DNA of 64,000 nt, taken from Paramecium sonneborni (taxonomy: Eukaryota; Ciliophora; Oligohymenophorea; Peniculida; Parameciidae). Location: NCBI GenBank assembly GCA_905182985.1, contig CAJJDN010000126.1:173729-237728 (forward strand). The letters are read 5' to 3'. Below the pieces are notes generated by a model. The model saw only the letters and a list, made by a program, of their open reading frames with translations, was not told where the DNA came from and searched no databases. Both the position numbers and the translations under genes were made by a program. Shown piece after piece: positions 11,794-23,781 of the stretch (within the stretch, counting starts at the first letter, position 1; each line of letters starts with the position of its first letter).

Positions 11794-13359
11794 ATGATTG
11801 AAATAATAATATTTAGTATAATAATAGGTGTAATAAATTGCTTTGACATTGATAAGTAAGGAAATATAGTTGATGAAGTATTAAATATATAGATTTTAAT
11901 AGAATGGAGCAATACACATTTTTCATGGAGTAAATGTAGTTTATAAGCCTCCACCATTTTATCCAAAAATGGATGAATTTGATGTAATGACATCTTTTTC
12001 AGATTTGGATTGTTAACTTATAACAAGTTTAGGGTATTGTAAATGAATTTAAAAATAGATTTAATATAATTAGGTTACATGTTGCATTTGAGGCTGGTAT
12101 GCCTTAAAGAGGGATTTTGAATGATGATTATATATTGCATATTAGAGAAATAGTGAGATTGGCAGCAAAATATGAAATATATGTGATTTTAGATGCTCAT
12201 TAAGATTTATTAAATAGACAATTTTGTGGAGAAGGATTTCCAGATTGGGCAGTAACAAAAATAGATTTTCCATCTCCTTAAAAAATAGATCTTAATTATG
12301 ATGAATAAGGATATCCAAAAATTGAAGATTGTTTATAAATAGGAAATTTTGCCAAATTTTATTTAAGTTCTGATGTAGGTAGAAATATGGAATCTATTTT
12401 AAAAAATGAGAATGGCATAGCTGATATGTTTGGTTTATTTTGGAAAAGAGTAGCTGAAATACATAAAGATGAATGGAATGTATTAGGATATGAAATTTTA
12501 AATGAACCATCATCTGGTAATTATTAAAGAAGTAAACTTTAATATTTATGGCCTGGATGGGCAAATAAACATTTAATAATGCCATTTTATTAATTAATAA
12601 ATCAATATATAAGAGAAGTTGATACTGAAAAACTTGTATTTTTTGAACCTTATTTTACTGATGCTTTTGGAGGAGGATTCAACCATAATATTGGAGGAAA
12701 GAAATATTAAAAAAAAGAAGTAATGAGTTATCATCTATATTGTGGAATATGTATATAAATATATAATACTTTTAGGGAAAATATCACCATTTTTATGTAG
12801 ATAAGTATATAACTTTATGTATCCTTTAAAAAAACTAAATATTAATCATTTAGGAACTGGAGGAATGCTTACAGAATTTGGATCATTGCCAAACAAACCT
12901 TTTGCTTAGAAAATTTTAAGTTCTATGTTATATAAGGCAGATAAGTATTTATAATCATGGGTTTATTGGTAATATAAAGGGTATAATGATTATACATCTT
13001 CTTCAAGTATGTATGATGAAAGTATATTCAATCCTGATGGTTCCCTTTAAAATTATAAAATTAAAGCTCTAGTCAGACCTTATGCATAAACCATTTGTGC
13101 ATCTAAAATTTATTATTCCAAATACAATCATCAAAAATAAAAATATATCTTAAAATATGATTCCATTCAAATTCCAAATTGTAAGACTTTAATATATGTG
13201 CCACCTATTAATGAATTTCAAATGGGTTTTAAATTTGAATGTAATTCTAAAATTGAATGTACCTTAAAGACTGAAGGATATTCTACTGTGTCTGTTATCA
13301 ATTATGCTGGAAGAGTTAAATTGATTATTCAACCTATACTATATTTAGAAGATAAATGA
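11794..13359 (+). CDS. Endoglycoceramidase-like glycoside hydrolase family 5
   Basis: 496 aa; introns 11878-11902, 12034-12058 and 12751-12775 (25 nt each). EGCases cleave the bond between oligosaccharide and ceramide in glycosphingolipids. Seen: a hydrophobic N-terminus (IIIFSIIIGVINCF) fitting a signal peptide; HIFHGVNVVYKPPPFYP; ILDAHQDLLNRQFCGEGFPDW, a hallmark of the EGCase branch of GH5; YEILNEP with the acid/base Glu at residue 221; and GGMLTEFGS with the nucleophile Glu at residue 336. A C-terminal beta-type region follows, as in the family. Probably secreted or lysosomal, for digesting food or host lipids. Exact glycan specificity is not visible. Confidence 0.92.
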
Positions 13360-13422
13360 TTATCATTAATGTATATTTATTATAATATATTATGAGTATC
13401 TATTTATGTAGATACTCCATCC

Positions 13423-13798
13423 TCAATTTTTTAGAGGATATTTTTACCTACTCTATCTAGAAAAATTATCACTTTGCTTCACTAAGAATTATTCATCTTC
13501 ATTAATTTAATGAACATATTAAAAAAAAAGGATTAAATGTTAAATATAGTTGCTAACTAGTAAAGTCTGTAGTTCTTTATTGAATTTAAATAAATTATTC
13601 ACTTCTGTTTAAAGAAAACTTATCAATTATAAAGATTTATGAATATATAGAATAAATAAATTTCTTAATTAAAATTAATATATTTATTTTCATAACTCAT
13701 CCACTGAAATAAGATAGTTTATACTTTCTTATTTATAATCATAGAGGAATTAACATTTATTTTGAGTATAATTTTTAAGAACTTTATTTTGAATTCAT
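13423..13798 (-). CDS. Small hypothetical protein, start uncertain
   Basis: From the ATG at 13798 to TGA 13423 the spliced length is 103 aa, using two introns of 31 and 33 nt. The same frame stays open and coding-like upstream (Gln/Lys/Phe-rich) to about 13910 without an ATG, so the true start may lie in an unseen upstream exon. The C-terminal half looks helical (FLQTEVNNLFKFNKELQTLL). No family recognised. The gene is divergent from the cyclin at 14116; the interval between them has no other clear content. Confidence 0.5.
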
Positions 13799-14115
13799 TT
13801 CTGATACTGTTATAGGTTTGAATATATTTTGATTAAAAAATTTAAAAGATGTTTTACTCTTTATAAATTAGAATCTTTGTTTTTATTGTTATTATTGTAA
13901 TTATGTAATAAGAATTAAATGTATGAAATATATATTAATGGTAAAAATTTTAGTTATTTGTGAAAATGAAAAATATTTCAAAATTTTAGTATCTTAATGT
14001 TTAAGTTAATCATGCTAAATTTTTGGATTAGTTTTCTTTAGTATTGATTAATCTATAAATTTCAAATTTAAATGGGATTTAATGTATAAATAATTTTTTT
14101 TTAATTTGTACAGCC

Positions 14116-14964
14116 ATGTTTTCTTTTGCTGAAATAAGAGATTTATTAACAAGAGATAAAGTATCATTTTTAATGAATCTCTTAGTCTAAAACATTCAAC
14201 AAGCACAATCCATTCTATAAATATGATTCCTCTAGTCCTTGCAGAAGGGATATTCTCATTCAATGGATTGTTGCAGTAAATATTTATATTATAATTAGCA
14301 ATCATCTCAATTCAAGCATTCAATAAAAACCTTAGAACTGGCAGTGCTTATAATTGATACATACTTAAATTATTTTAATATCACAATAGAGTACTTACAA
14401 CTGTTAGGAATCTCAGCATATTCAATTGCCTCTAAAGTAAACATGTATTTTTATCAAATTAGTTTAATGAAACAGAAATCATGTCTTAAATTAAATTGTA
14501 CAACCAAGAAAGCTAGCCCTTATACAAGGATGAGGAATATGATGAAATGGAAGAGTAAATTCTAAAAGCTATGTCATATTAATTAAATCTTATTACTACA
14601 TCAGATTTTTTAGTAGCTATGAATGTAGAAGTTGATGAAAATGTCTAGAATTTATTGATGTTCATTCTTATAGGTATAATAATCTCATAATATTTATATA
14701 GACTTTGAAATTTATCGATATTCTCATTTTGAATTAGCTTTAGCAATTATGCACTACCAGAATGATACAAGGGTTGATTTTTCATAGAAAATTCTAAATG
14801 TATCTTAATTAATTCATAAAAAATTAATTAAAGCACAAGAAATCTAATCTGAAAAAATTGAATAAGAAGATACTAAATCTATGGAGAGAAGTCCCTTAAT
14901 TCATAAAAAGATTTCTAAAAAAAAAGAATCTCAAAAACAAAGATTAATGTAACAACAGAATTGA
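14116..14964 (+). CDS. Cyclin
   Basis: 248 aa; introns 14161-14185, 14276-14298, 14437-14462 and 14674-14701 (25, 23, 26, 28 nt). The cyclin box is plain: CRRDILIQWIVAQSSQFKHS, then LELAVLIIDTYL and LQLLGISAYSIASKF. A shorter second fold follows (ILKAMSYQLNLITTSDFL...HFELALAIMHYQ). Cyclins bind and activate cyclin-dependent kinases. The tail is basic (KKISKKKESQKQR), possibly a nuclear signal. The typical AMFIASKYEE has become AYSIASKFNE, so the class (A/B or other) cannot be decided here. Confidence 0.88.
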
Positions 14965-15137
14965 ACTAGAGTTGTTATATCAAGTTTCAATATTGATCAT
15001 ATAAATGAACAAAATTTTATTTTTTTGTTTCTTTTAAATACAATCAAATATCTCTTCTTTCTCTTTTTATTCAATTATAGCTAATAAGATCACATTTTAA
15101 ACTATTTTAAAAAAAATATTCTTTACTGTTTTCTGAT

Positions 15138-15603
15138 TCAAATTTATAGTATTTGCCTTTAGAGTAATTTCTAATGAAATCTAAATTCATCATTTTTAGA
15201 ATCACATTGAGCATACTCTGTTCTTTGAAGTATAAGACCATAATTATCACAAATAATTAATTACTGAAATTTATTGATTCTAATAATTAGGTTAACCCCC
15301 CTCAATAAATAAAAAATTAATTATAAATACATCATATTCATATTTGATTCTAGTATTCTCAGAATCTAAAAATTTTTAGTTACCTTAAAACTTTTTGATT
15401 TTGTATGATAATTTAATGAGTATTCTATATTGATTTATTGAATGATAACACTTCACACTAATATTATTAACATATCAACAAATCATTATATTTGATTGAT
15501 GTCTTTTAATCTCAAAAAATGATTTTGCCGTGAATTTTCTAAAATTGAAAATTGTGTTTTTGAATTATATGCTAACTAGTTCTAGATGAAAAATAGAATT
15601 CAT
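15138..15603 (-). CDS. Small hypothetical protein, 136 aa
   Basis: An exact frame from ATG 15603 to TGA 15138 uses introns of 29 nt (containing TTGATATG) and 26 nt. The protein is Ile/Leu/Asn/Gln-rich with one hydrophobic stretch (MYLQLIFYLLRGVNLII). No family recognised. Its ATG lies only 25 bp from the ATG of the divergent gene at 15629. That is very tight even for a compact ciliate genome, so one of the two starts may be further in. Confidence 0.5.
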
Positions 15604-15628
15604 TAATCTTATCTATTTATTTTTAATT

Positions 15629-16562
15629 ATGTTTGTTCAATCTATATAAAAAGAATTATAAAATAAATTATTTTTAAGTTCAGATTTTTTGAAAAATTAA
15701 TTAAAAGAGCTTCTAAAGAATGTTTATAACATGATTATACAAAATTCTCTAACATATTGGCTAACCAATATTGTTAAAGTTGTGAATAAAGTTTGTGTTA
15801 TATCATACGAAACATCATCATTCTGTGAAAGGTAGATAGGTTTTCTATTTTATAAATGTAGTTTCTTATCATTTTTATCCTAATATGTATTTAGAAAATA
15901 ATGATAACTTAAGTGCGAAAGATAAATTAAATTTAAATACATAAAGAGATTTAAATATAAGGTAAACCAGCTAATAAAAATACAGCAATTTGTGCTACTT
16001 GCTTTTAAAAATTTCCACTAATTAAGATAAATCCAAATTTCATCATAATTTACAGAAAAAGCAAAAGTACTTAAGCAACTATATAGATATATTTAATTAA
16101 GAAATGCTTATTTTCTATTGGGTAAAACATGCAAAAGGTACTGTCTTTATTAGAACTTCCTAAAACTTTATTTCATCATTTCTCAATTCCTAAAGATCCT
16201 CTAAAAATACTGAGATATCATTAGGTAATAATTTAGATAAGATTTAAACATTAAATGCTAAGGATATTGTAATTGGGGCTGATTTCAATAAAGAAATGCA
16301 TTTAATGAAAATTTGTCAATACAAATTTACTCATAGTAAAAATCTTAGTAATCATCCCATTGCTAAACAGTTTGTATCTCTAAAGATTTATATATATAAT
16401 CTCGATAAATTTATATAGATATTTAGATCATCTGCTTAAGAAAAATCTTTTGAGAAAGAATAGATTCGTGAATTTAATCTTAATTTTGCTAATCTGGTCA
16501 TACAGTCTTAACACATAAGAAAATAGACCACCGTTTAAGATGTGAATTAAGATAAAAGTTGA
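15629..16562 (+). CDS. Hypothetical protein, 298 aa
   Basis: Exact frame with one 37-nt intron (15858-15894). No family recognised. The protein is mostly soluble, with helical N-terminus (KNQLKELLKNVYNM), a middle part reading KGTVFIRTSQNFISSF and KDIVIGADFNKEMHL, and a basic/Gln C-terminus. Its 3' two thirds (from 15958) are repeated exactly at 17094-17698 because of the contig duplication, so that second piece should not be counted as another gene. Confidence 0.6.
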
Positions 16563-17092
16563 TTTTAGAATTAAATTGTATAACAAAAAGTATATTTATT
16601 AATTAAATAATAAAAATGTAAAATTTAATCAAGGAATCGTAAAGAATATACTAATTATTTATATAAAATGGACCTAAATATTTGGATACATTTGATTATT
16701 AACCACTTACAAAATACACAATAGAAGCATTATAAACTAAATCTCTTTAAGAATACATAAATAACAATTTAACAATGAACCAAGAAATTTCAATGTTACC
16801 TATATAATTCTAACCTGATAATAGCTTTGCATTTGCTATATTTACACTTGCACCAAAAATCACTATGCCTTTACATGATCATCCTGATATGTTTGTACTT
16901 TCATATGTTTTATATGGAGAAGGTATAAGAGAAGGATGGAATATTAAATAATCTGATTTGAATAAAGTTAATTCATTTAAGAATACTACTGTTAAATAAG
17001 ATGTTATTGTTGAAGCAGAAGAATTACCATCTCTCAATTTGAAAACTGGTGACATTTGTTACACAACTCCTAATATGTGTAATTTACATAGT
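15958..17092 (+). repeat. Exact 1135-bp direct repeat, copy 1 (assembly duplicate)
   Basis: Identical, as far as I can read, to 17094-18228. The two copies are separated by one N at 17093. Copy 1 holds the 3' part of the 298-aa gene and a truncated dioxygenase gene starting at 16616. A single N between perfect duplicates, cutting a gene at the junction, points to two overlapping contigs joined without merging. Confidence 0.93.
16616..17092 (+). CDS. Dioxygenase gene, artefactual truncated copy
   Basis: Same sequence as the first exon of the ADO-type gene at 17752-18423, cut off at the N (17093) just after ...MCNLHS. It is part of the duplicated contig end, not a second gene. Confidence 0.85.
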
Positions 17093-17093
17093 N
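17093..17093. other. Single-N scaffold junction
   Basis: One ambiguous base between the two identical 1135-bp copies; marks a contig join. Confidence 0.95.
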
Positions 17094-18228
17094 TAAGGTA
17101 AACCAGCTAATAAAAATACAGCAATTTGTGCTACTTGCTTTTAAAAATTTCCACTAATTAAGATAAATCCAAATTTCATCATAATTTACAGAAAAAGCAA
17201 AAGTACTTAAGCAACTATATAGATATATTTAATTAAGAAATGCTTATTTTCTATTGGGTAAAACATGCAAAAGGTACTGTCTTTATTAGAACTTCCTAAA
17301 ACTTTATTTCATCATTTCTCAATTCCTAAAGATCCTCTAAAAATACTGAGATATCATTAGGTAATAATTTAGATAAGATTTAAACATTAAATGCTAAGGA
17401 TATTGTAATTGGGGCTGATTTCAATAAAGAAATGCATTTAATGAAAATTTGTCAATACAAATTTACTCATAGTAAAAATCTTAGTAATCATCCCATTGCT
17501 AAACAGTTTGTATCTCTAAAGATTTATATATATAATCTCGATAAATTTATATAGATATTTAGATCATCTGCTTAAGAAAAATCTTTTGAGAAAGAATAGA
17601 TTCGTGAATTTAATCTTAATTTTGCTAATCTGGTCATACAGTCTTAACACATAAGAAAATAGACCACCGTTTAAGATGTGAATTAAGATAAAAGTTGATT
17701 TTAGAATTAAATTGTATAACAAAAAGTATATTTATTAATTAAATAATAAAAATGTAAAATTTAATCAAGGAATCGTAAAGAATATACTAATTATTTATAT
17801 AAAATGGACCTAAATATTTGGATACATTTGATTATTAACCACTTACAAAATACACAATAGAAGCATTATAAACTAAATCTCTTTAAGAATACATAAATAA
17901 CAATTTAACAATGAACCAAGAAATTTCAATGTTACCTATATAATTCTAACCTGATAATAGCTTTGCATTTGCTATATTTACACTTGCACCAAAAATCACT
18001 ATGCCTTTACATGATCATCCTGATATGTTTGTACTTTCATATGTTTTATATGGAGAAGGTATAAGAGAAGGATGGAATATTAAATAATCTGATTTGAATA
18101 AAGTTAATTCATTTAAGAATACTACTGTTAAATAAGATGTTATTGTTGAAGCAGAAGAATTACCATCTCTCAATTTGAAAACTGGTGACATTTGTTACAC
18201 AACTCCTAATATGTGTAATTTACATAGT
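17094..18228 (+). repeat. Exact 1135-bp direct repeat, copy 2
   Basis: Second copy of 15958-17092. It continues into unique sequence after 18228, so the intact dioxygenase gene belongs to this copy and the intact 298-aa gene to copy 1. Confidence 0.93.
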
Positions 18229-18423
18229 TTTATAAATGTAATACTACTCATACTATTTCAAGAATAGCTTCACTAAACCATTTGTCTTTCTAGATATTAT
18301 TGTACCACATTACGATGAAAATACCAATAGAAAAATCACTTATTTTTAACGTGAAAAGGATAATCGATTGAAATTAATTCAACAAGATGAGTATTACTAA
18401 TCTTTATGCTTTTTAGATTGTGA
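17752..18423 (+). CDS. Thiol dioxygenase of ADO / plant-cysteine-oxidase family
   Basis: 206 aa; introns 18238-18262 (25 nt) and 18391-18416 (26 nt). The family adds O2 to a thiol: cysteamine or an N-terminal Cys of target proteins, which makes it an oxygen sensor. The cupin metal motif is visible as PLHDHPDMFVLSYVLYGEG, giving two Fe-binding His, and the third His lies in MCNLHSF. The C-terminal strand FLDIIVPHYDENTNRKITYF is typical of the family. No targeting signal seen. The last intron decides the stop: without it the frame would run on through the opposing 165-aa gene. Confidence 0.9.
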
Positions 18424-18548
18424 TTTATTGATCTTACATTTTATTTTATGTTAAATTATAAAACAATCATTCTATTAATATCAATCATTCTATTAATATC
18501 ATTCATTATAATAATATACTCAATTATAAATGTAGATATAATTATATT

Positions 18549-19046
18549 TCATTATGCTTATGGTATCAATTCTTCTAATCTTTATAGTTTAGAACTAAAT
18601 GGATTTGGTATTTTAAGGGGTTATAATTATTAAAATTATAGATTTCTCTCAGGATTTCCTTTAATTTAATCAGACAATAATTGATTTTGACTTTATTGGT
18701 ATTAAGAATATTAGTTGAAAATATCACTATGGTATTAAACAATAATTTGATTTAAATTCAAATAAGGAGGTTATACATCCTTATTCATTTGTATTAATTT
18801 TAAATTACTTGAACTCTGTTCTAATTTCTTAAACTATTATGAAAGCATATTCATCATCTTATTTGGGAATTATTTAATAAGTTCTTCTTTGCTAATTTTA
18901 TTAATGTCATTATGTGATTGTTGACTTTAAAGTGATTTATCTGTTTCTTTCTTTAAATTGCCACTTTAAAATCTATCTTGTCTTTCTGAATTAGAGTGTA
19001 GTTCTTTTTAAGACTTTATTTTTTTCTTTGATTTTTAATTATTCAT
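18549..19046 (-). CDS. Hypothetical protein, 165 aa
   Basis: Single exon from ATG 19046 to TGA 18549. The protein is hydrophilic and Gln/Ser/Lys-rich (MNNQKSKKKIKSQKEL; KEELIKQFPNKMMNM), with a C-terminus PLKIPNPFSSKLQRLEEL. Probably largely disordered. No family recognised. Convergent with the dioxygenase gene, 125 bp between stops. Confidence 0.65.
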
Positions 19047-19134
19047 ATTAAAAATAATATTACAATTAATTATTTATTTTACTTAATTGAATTAATTTTC
19101 ATACAAAATTCATTCATATAGTTTATTGATTTAA

Positions 19135-19497
19135 TCAACTATCTATTCCTTAAATTTTATAAAGATACTTTTGTTTACTAAATTTTTCAGTCTCATTTAA
19201 AAAAATTTATTAGTTCTTATGATTAAATATTAATTCATCTGATTAAGAATTAAAAAGTGCTAAAAGTAAGTTCCTCTTATATATCAATATCTTAATTATC
19301 CGATTAAACTTCCATTTAGCATAGTTGAAAATTATCAGTTTTTCTAACTTTATCAGGTAGATTTAAAAAATTTTCCTTCTCTTCATTATTCAAAATGATA
19401 ATACCTAATATTTATATATTAGGATATAAGAATAATGAAGTATAAAAGAGTATGTAAATTTTAGTAATGATATTATAATTAATGAATTTAGTTTCAT
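19135..19497 (-). CDS. Small protein with N-terminal hydrophobic segment
   Basis: About 100-105 aa. The first ~30 residues (MKLNSLIIISLLKFTYSFIL...) form a signal peptide or membrane anchor. Removing a 26-nt intron near 19410-19435 and a second intron of 34 or 19 nt gives an open frame to TGA 19135. The body is acidic/Gln-rich. Exon joins are plausible but the second intron is ambiguous. No family recognised. Its ATG is 40 bp from the divergent B-box gene. Confidence 0.5.
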
Positions 19498-19537
19498 AAA
19501 TTAAGTTTTCGTATAATTAATTACATTATCGTTAAAA

Positions 19538-20545
19538 ATGGAGACCGAATAAATGTGTAAGAATCATCCAAAGTAATAACTTAGTTGGATTTGTTTAGAG
19601 AGAGATTGTTAATAAAGAGTAATGTGTTCAACTTGTGCAGTAAAATTACATGATAGAAACCATAAATTAGAAGAATTATATAATATTTATGAGAATGGAT
19701 GTTTAGCTACTTATTTTAGTAATAAAAAGAATTCATCTGCAGGTTTATTAGAATTAGTAAATGGAGAATAAGTTAATATTTTTGAAAATGAATAATATGA
19801 TGATTATTTATAGGAAGGTATAGAAAGATGTTTAAGGAATGTTTCAAAAAAGATAGAAGAAACAAAGGGTTAATTAATTGAATAACATGAGAAATTGAGA
19901 GAAGGTAAGGAGAATGAAAGAATGAATTTCTTAGATTAATTAAGCGAAATTGATGAAAGATTGAAGTAATCTTAAAATTTGGATATGGATATTGAAAATG
20001 CATTTAAATAGATAGAACAATATGCATCGAAGAGATAGTTAGAGATGACAAATAATAAGGAAAGTGTAATACTTTTAAGAAAAATTCGTTTACTAGAATT
20101 AATGAAGGATAATTTCTTAAAAATGATAAAGTGTTATTTTCATAATTAATTTACAGCAGAATTTTGTCATTTGTTTGATATGTAAATGGAAACTTTGAAT
20201 GCTAGAGAAGTGGATGATGTATAAGGATTTTTAGAGTATGTAGATTGTAAATGGAAATAAGATTATTTAAATATTTAATTATCAATAGAAAAATTTGTAG
20301 GTAGGTTGAATGAAGGCTTAAAGTATTGTATAGGGATGCCACTTGAAAATCCAAAGAAACAGTAATTAATAAGATCACCAATGAGATAATTTCCAATAAA
20401 TATTCAACAAACTGCAGCATATAGTTAATTTACTTCTCCAAAATAATTAGAATTCACTAAATCCTCGGTTATATATGAAGAACCAAGTTAAAGAAAGAAT
20501 ATCAAAATAGAACCCGTTAGTTAGAGTCTTTAATAGTACTAGTGA
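19538..20545 (+). CDS. B-box zinc-finger coiled-coil protein
   Basis: 335 aa, no intron. The N-terminal CKNHPKQQLSWICLERDC...VMCSTCAVKLHDRNHKL matches a B-box zinc finger (Cys/His ligands in order C, H, C, C, C, C, H, H). A long coiled coil follows (residues ~85-260; KKIEETKGQLIEQHEKLREG, QLSEIDERLKQ). The tail has SP/Q-rich segments (RSPMRQFP, TSPKQLEF). B-box plus coiled coil is the TRIM-like layout, but there is no RING before it, so ubiquitin ligase activity is unlikely. It probably acts as a scaffold. Downstream genes on the same strand start 21 bp on. Confidence 0.8.
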
Positions 20546-20566
20546 TATATAGTCATATATCTAATA

Positions 20567-21517
20567 ATGAGTATATAAAATATTAAAGTACTATTTGTTG
20601 CACAACCATGTAAAGAAATGTAGAGATGTAGATCATAAAATACTAGTATCTTTAAAGACTAATAAATGAATGCGATCATATAAGGTCCTCGTTATGATGA
20701 AAAAGGTGATATCATAAAGAGATCTATTGTTGGAACTGTTGATTAATTGAAAAGAGAAGGCAAAGTCTCATTGGATAATAGAATAACAGATGAAGATTCT
20801 TCTATGTTAAGATCTTTTGTTATTAATCATCAATGCAACAAGAAACAAATCGTAAACAATAATAAAAGAGAACTTACTCAATTAAACAAGATTTCAAAAG
20901 AGGATATAAGATTACATATTGATCAAGTTTAAAACAATATTAAACTTTCTGAAATCTCACTCAGATCTAAAGAAGACTCTTTGCCTATTATTGAGAGAAA
21001 CTTAATTACTAGATAGAGAAGAAACTTAGAATCATCTCAAAAATAATAAGATTAATGCAATCAATTATAATTACAATTAGCTAATAGATGTCAAAGATTT
21101 CATAATAATACTCTTATCAGTCAAAGTTAAGGTTATCGAGAAAAAAAATAATTGTTAGATACTCTCAATACTTTAGAAAAAGAATCTAATGTTAAAGAAT
21201 GGTATCAAAAATTGAGAAATCATCATTTAACAAATCAACCTACTATCGAAATTATTAAAAATCCAACTAATGTTACAATAGTTAGTGATAAATTCAAAAA
21301 TATGATCAATCAAAGATTAAATTAAAAATATTATAATGCTGATTATCTTATTGCCAATGGAAATAGTAAATTAAAACTAGAATCCAAAGAAGCTAGAGAT
21401 CTTATGATTCTACCTTAAGAACTTTCATAACTACAATAGCAAGATTTTAATTACTCCAATTATAATAAAAAAGATATCAGTCATCGATCATCCTATAGAA
21501 TTGTTTAATTATAGTGA
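20567..21517 (+). CDS. Charged hypothetical protein, tandem pair member 1
   Basis: 316 aa, single exon. Hydrophilic, with many Gln, Asn, Lys and Ser. Two short motifs are shared with the next gene: GPRYDEKGDIIKRSIVG (residues ~45-61) and VKEWYQKLR. No domain recognised. The next gene starts 18 bp after its stop and codes for 317 aa. Phospho-rich or cytoskeletal roles are possible but unsupported. Confidence 0.7.
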
Positions 21518-21535
21518 AATAAATTTTATATATTA

Positions 21536-22520
21536 ATGCAAGATAATCTCTAATAAACAAAAACCTTGTTCTTAATGCAAAAGATTATGAGTTATAAACA
21601 AAAACCTTAACCTATCAATAATATTTTTGAAGAACACAATCCCTACTATGGGCCTAAATATGATAACAATAATAAAATAATCGCTCGAAGTGTTGTAGGT
21701 AAACCAGATATTATTGAAAGGATAAAAAAGAGAATAGAAGAATCAAAATTATCTAATTCTCCAAAAATGAAAAACTCAGTTGTTTATTAAAAAATGAAAC
21801 AATCTTATTCGAATCTTTCTAATATGAAGAAATCTCAATCATCAAATAAGATTCCTCTTTTTCATGATCCTATTCATTCGAATATTCTTTCTCGACAAGT
21901 TTCTCACAATAAATCTACAATGGGAGCTTTAATAAATCATCATGCAAATGTTAATATAGAATAATACTTATAAGAAACAAAGAAAAGAATATAAAAAAAT
22001 GAAATGGAAGTGATGAAGCAGGAGAAGTAATTAAATATCTTTGAAAGAAATGCTAATACTAGATAATAAAGAGTAATAACATCATTTTAAGAACGTGAGT
22101 AATCTTGGGAGTTAGTGAATATGACAATTCAGAGTAAATGTCAGACAAGAAGTAGGGAGAAGTTAACTTTATTGCAAAAGAGTTAAGGTAATGAGATGGA
22201 GAAATATTAGATAAACAGCATATCGCTTAAAGAAAGAAGTTCTTAATGAATTACCAGGTGAACCGAAGAATTGGTATTAATAGCTAAGAGAATCAAGTTA
22301 CACTGTGGAGAAGGAAGAAGATTCTTCAATGAATCGTTAGAGATTGAACTTAAATTCGAAAACTTTATTAGTAAAGCAAGCTGATTTGGAGAGTAGCCTA
22401 AGAGTTAGAGGAGAAAGCAAATTGAAAAAGGAATTTGAGAATCCCAAATTTTCTTTGATTACTATGATTGGGCAGGAGAAAATTGAAGAGAGTGAAATGG
22501 AGAGAAAACGAAAATATTGA
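21536..22520 (+). CDS. Charged hypothetical protein, tandem pair member 2
   Basis: 317 aa with one 31-nt intron at 22188-22218. It shares with the upstream gene GPKYDNNNKIIARSVVG and PKNWYQQLR, in the same order and with nearly the same total length. Ser/Asn/Lys-rich middle; basic C-terminus (EMERKRKY). No known domain. The pair looks like an old tandem duplication in which only two motifs are conserved. Confidence 0.7.
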
Positions 22521-22593
22521 ATAATACTTTTTATTTTGCAGAAAGATGTTATATAGATTTATGTATGTATAAGAATGTTATATTAATTAAATA

Positions 22594-23781
22594 ATGGGTA
22601 ATTGTAATATAGGTGATAAGAAGGATTTTGGAGAGTCGTTAAGTAATTGAATAAATATAGAAGTTCTGTCGGTGCACAATTTTGAATTTATTGAAGTATT
22701 AGGAAAGGGAGGCTTTGGTAAGGTTTGGAAGGTGAAGAGAAGAAAAAACAAAAGTTATTTTGCATTAAAAGTGATGTCAAAAGCAAAGTAATGAATATGG
22801 ATGTATAGTGAGAATAATATCAAAAAAGAGTGTATAATCAGTGATGAATGAGAGAACTTTATTGAGTTAGTTAAGACATCCATCTTTAATAAATATGATA
22901 GCAGCCTTTTAGGATAGAGAAAACTTATATTTAGTGATGGATTTATTAAGTGGAGGAGATCTTCGTTATCATATAGGAAAAAATAAGAAATTTAGTGAAG
23001 AAGAAACAAGTAATAATAATAAAAGTGATAAGATATAGAGTTTTTTAGTGCATGTATAATGATAGCATTAGAATATTTACATTCTTAAGGAATAATTCAT
23101 AGAGATTTGAAACCTGAGAATTTAGTATTTAATACTGAGGGATATTTAAGATTAACAGATATGGGAATAGCTAGAATTTGGAGACCTGATAATTCATAAG
23201 ATACAAGTGGAACTCCTGGATATATGGCACCAGAAGTATTATGTAGATAAAATCATGGGATTGCTGTTGATTATTTTGCATTAGGTGTTATAGTATATGA
23301 ATGTATGTTGGGTAGAAGACCATACATAGGAAAATCTAGATAAGAAATAAGAGATAATGTATTAGCTAAATAAGTATAAATAAAGAGAACTGAGATTCCT
23401 GTTTCATGGTCTTTAGAAGCTGCAGATTTTGCTAATTAAGTATAAAATAATAATTTAATTGTAAGTTGATTTAAAGAAAACCAGCTTAAAGATTAGGATC
23501 TGATAATCCTGATGCTGTTAAAAATCATCCTTGGTTTAAAGGCTTTGATTGGAACAAATTACTTAAAAAAGAATTAAATCCTCCATATATTCCTCGTAAT
23601 CCTAACAATTCAGGAGGTTCTACTTAAGATACAGAATAGGACACTAATGAAAATAATATTATGTTGAGAAGAAATTCTATCTAAGGTATATAATATTTAT
23701 TAATACTATTTATTAGCTTAATTCGATGGATACAATTATGATCCTAATGAAGCTATGATAGCTGAACCATCTAAATTATGA
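22594..23781 (+). CDS. AGC-like Ser/Thr kinase with MGNC N-terminus
   Basis: 352 aa; five introns (18 nt at 22643-22660, then 25, 29, 26 and 31 nt). Motifs: [12 protein letters not shown] glycine loop, FALKVM lysine, [30 protein letters not shown], and LIQRKPAQRLG...[12 protein letters not shown], which is the AGC-type end of the catalytic core. The DFG motif reads [10 protein letters not shown], i.e. DMG. The N-terminus MGNCNIG fits N-myristoylation plus palmitoylation, so membrane attachment is likely. It resembles PKA/PKG-type kinases of ciliates. Subfamily is inference. Confidence 0.9.

Noticed and set aside
18448..18684. Small plus-strand frame with a hydrophobic N-terminus
   Set aside because: It lies opposite the single-exon 165-aa gene (18549-19046), which has better coding character, and the dioxygenase ends cleanly at 18423.
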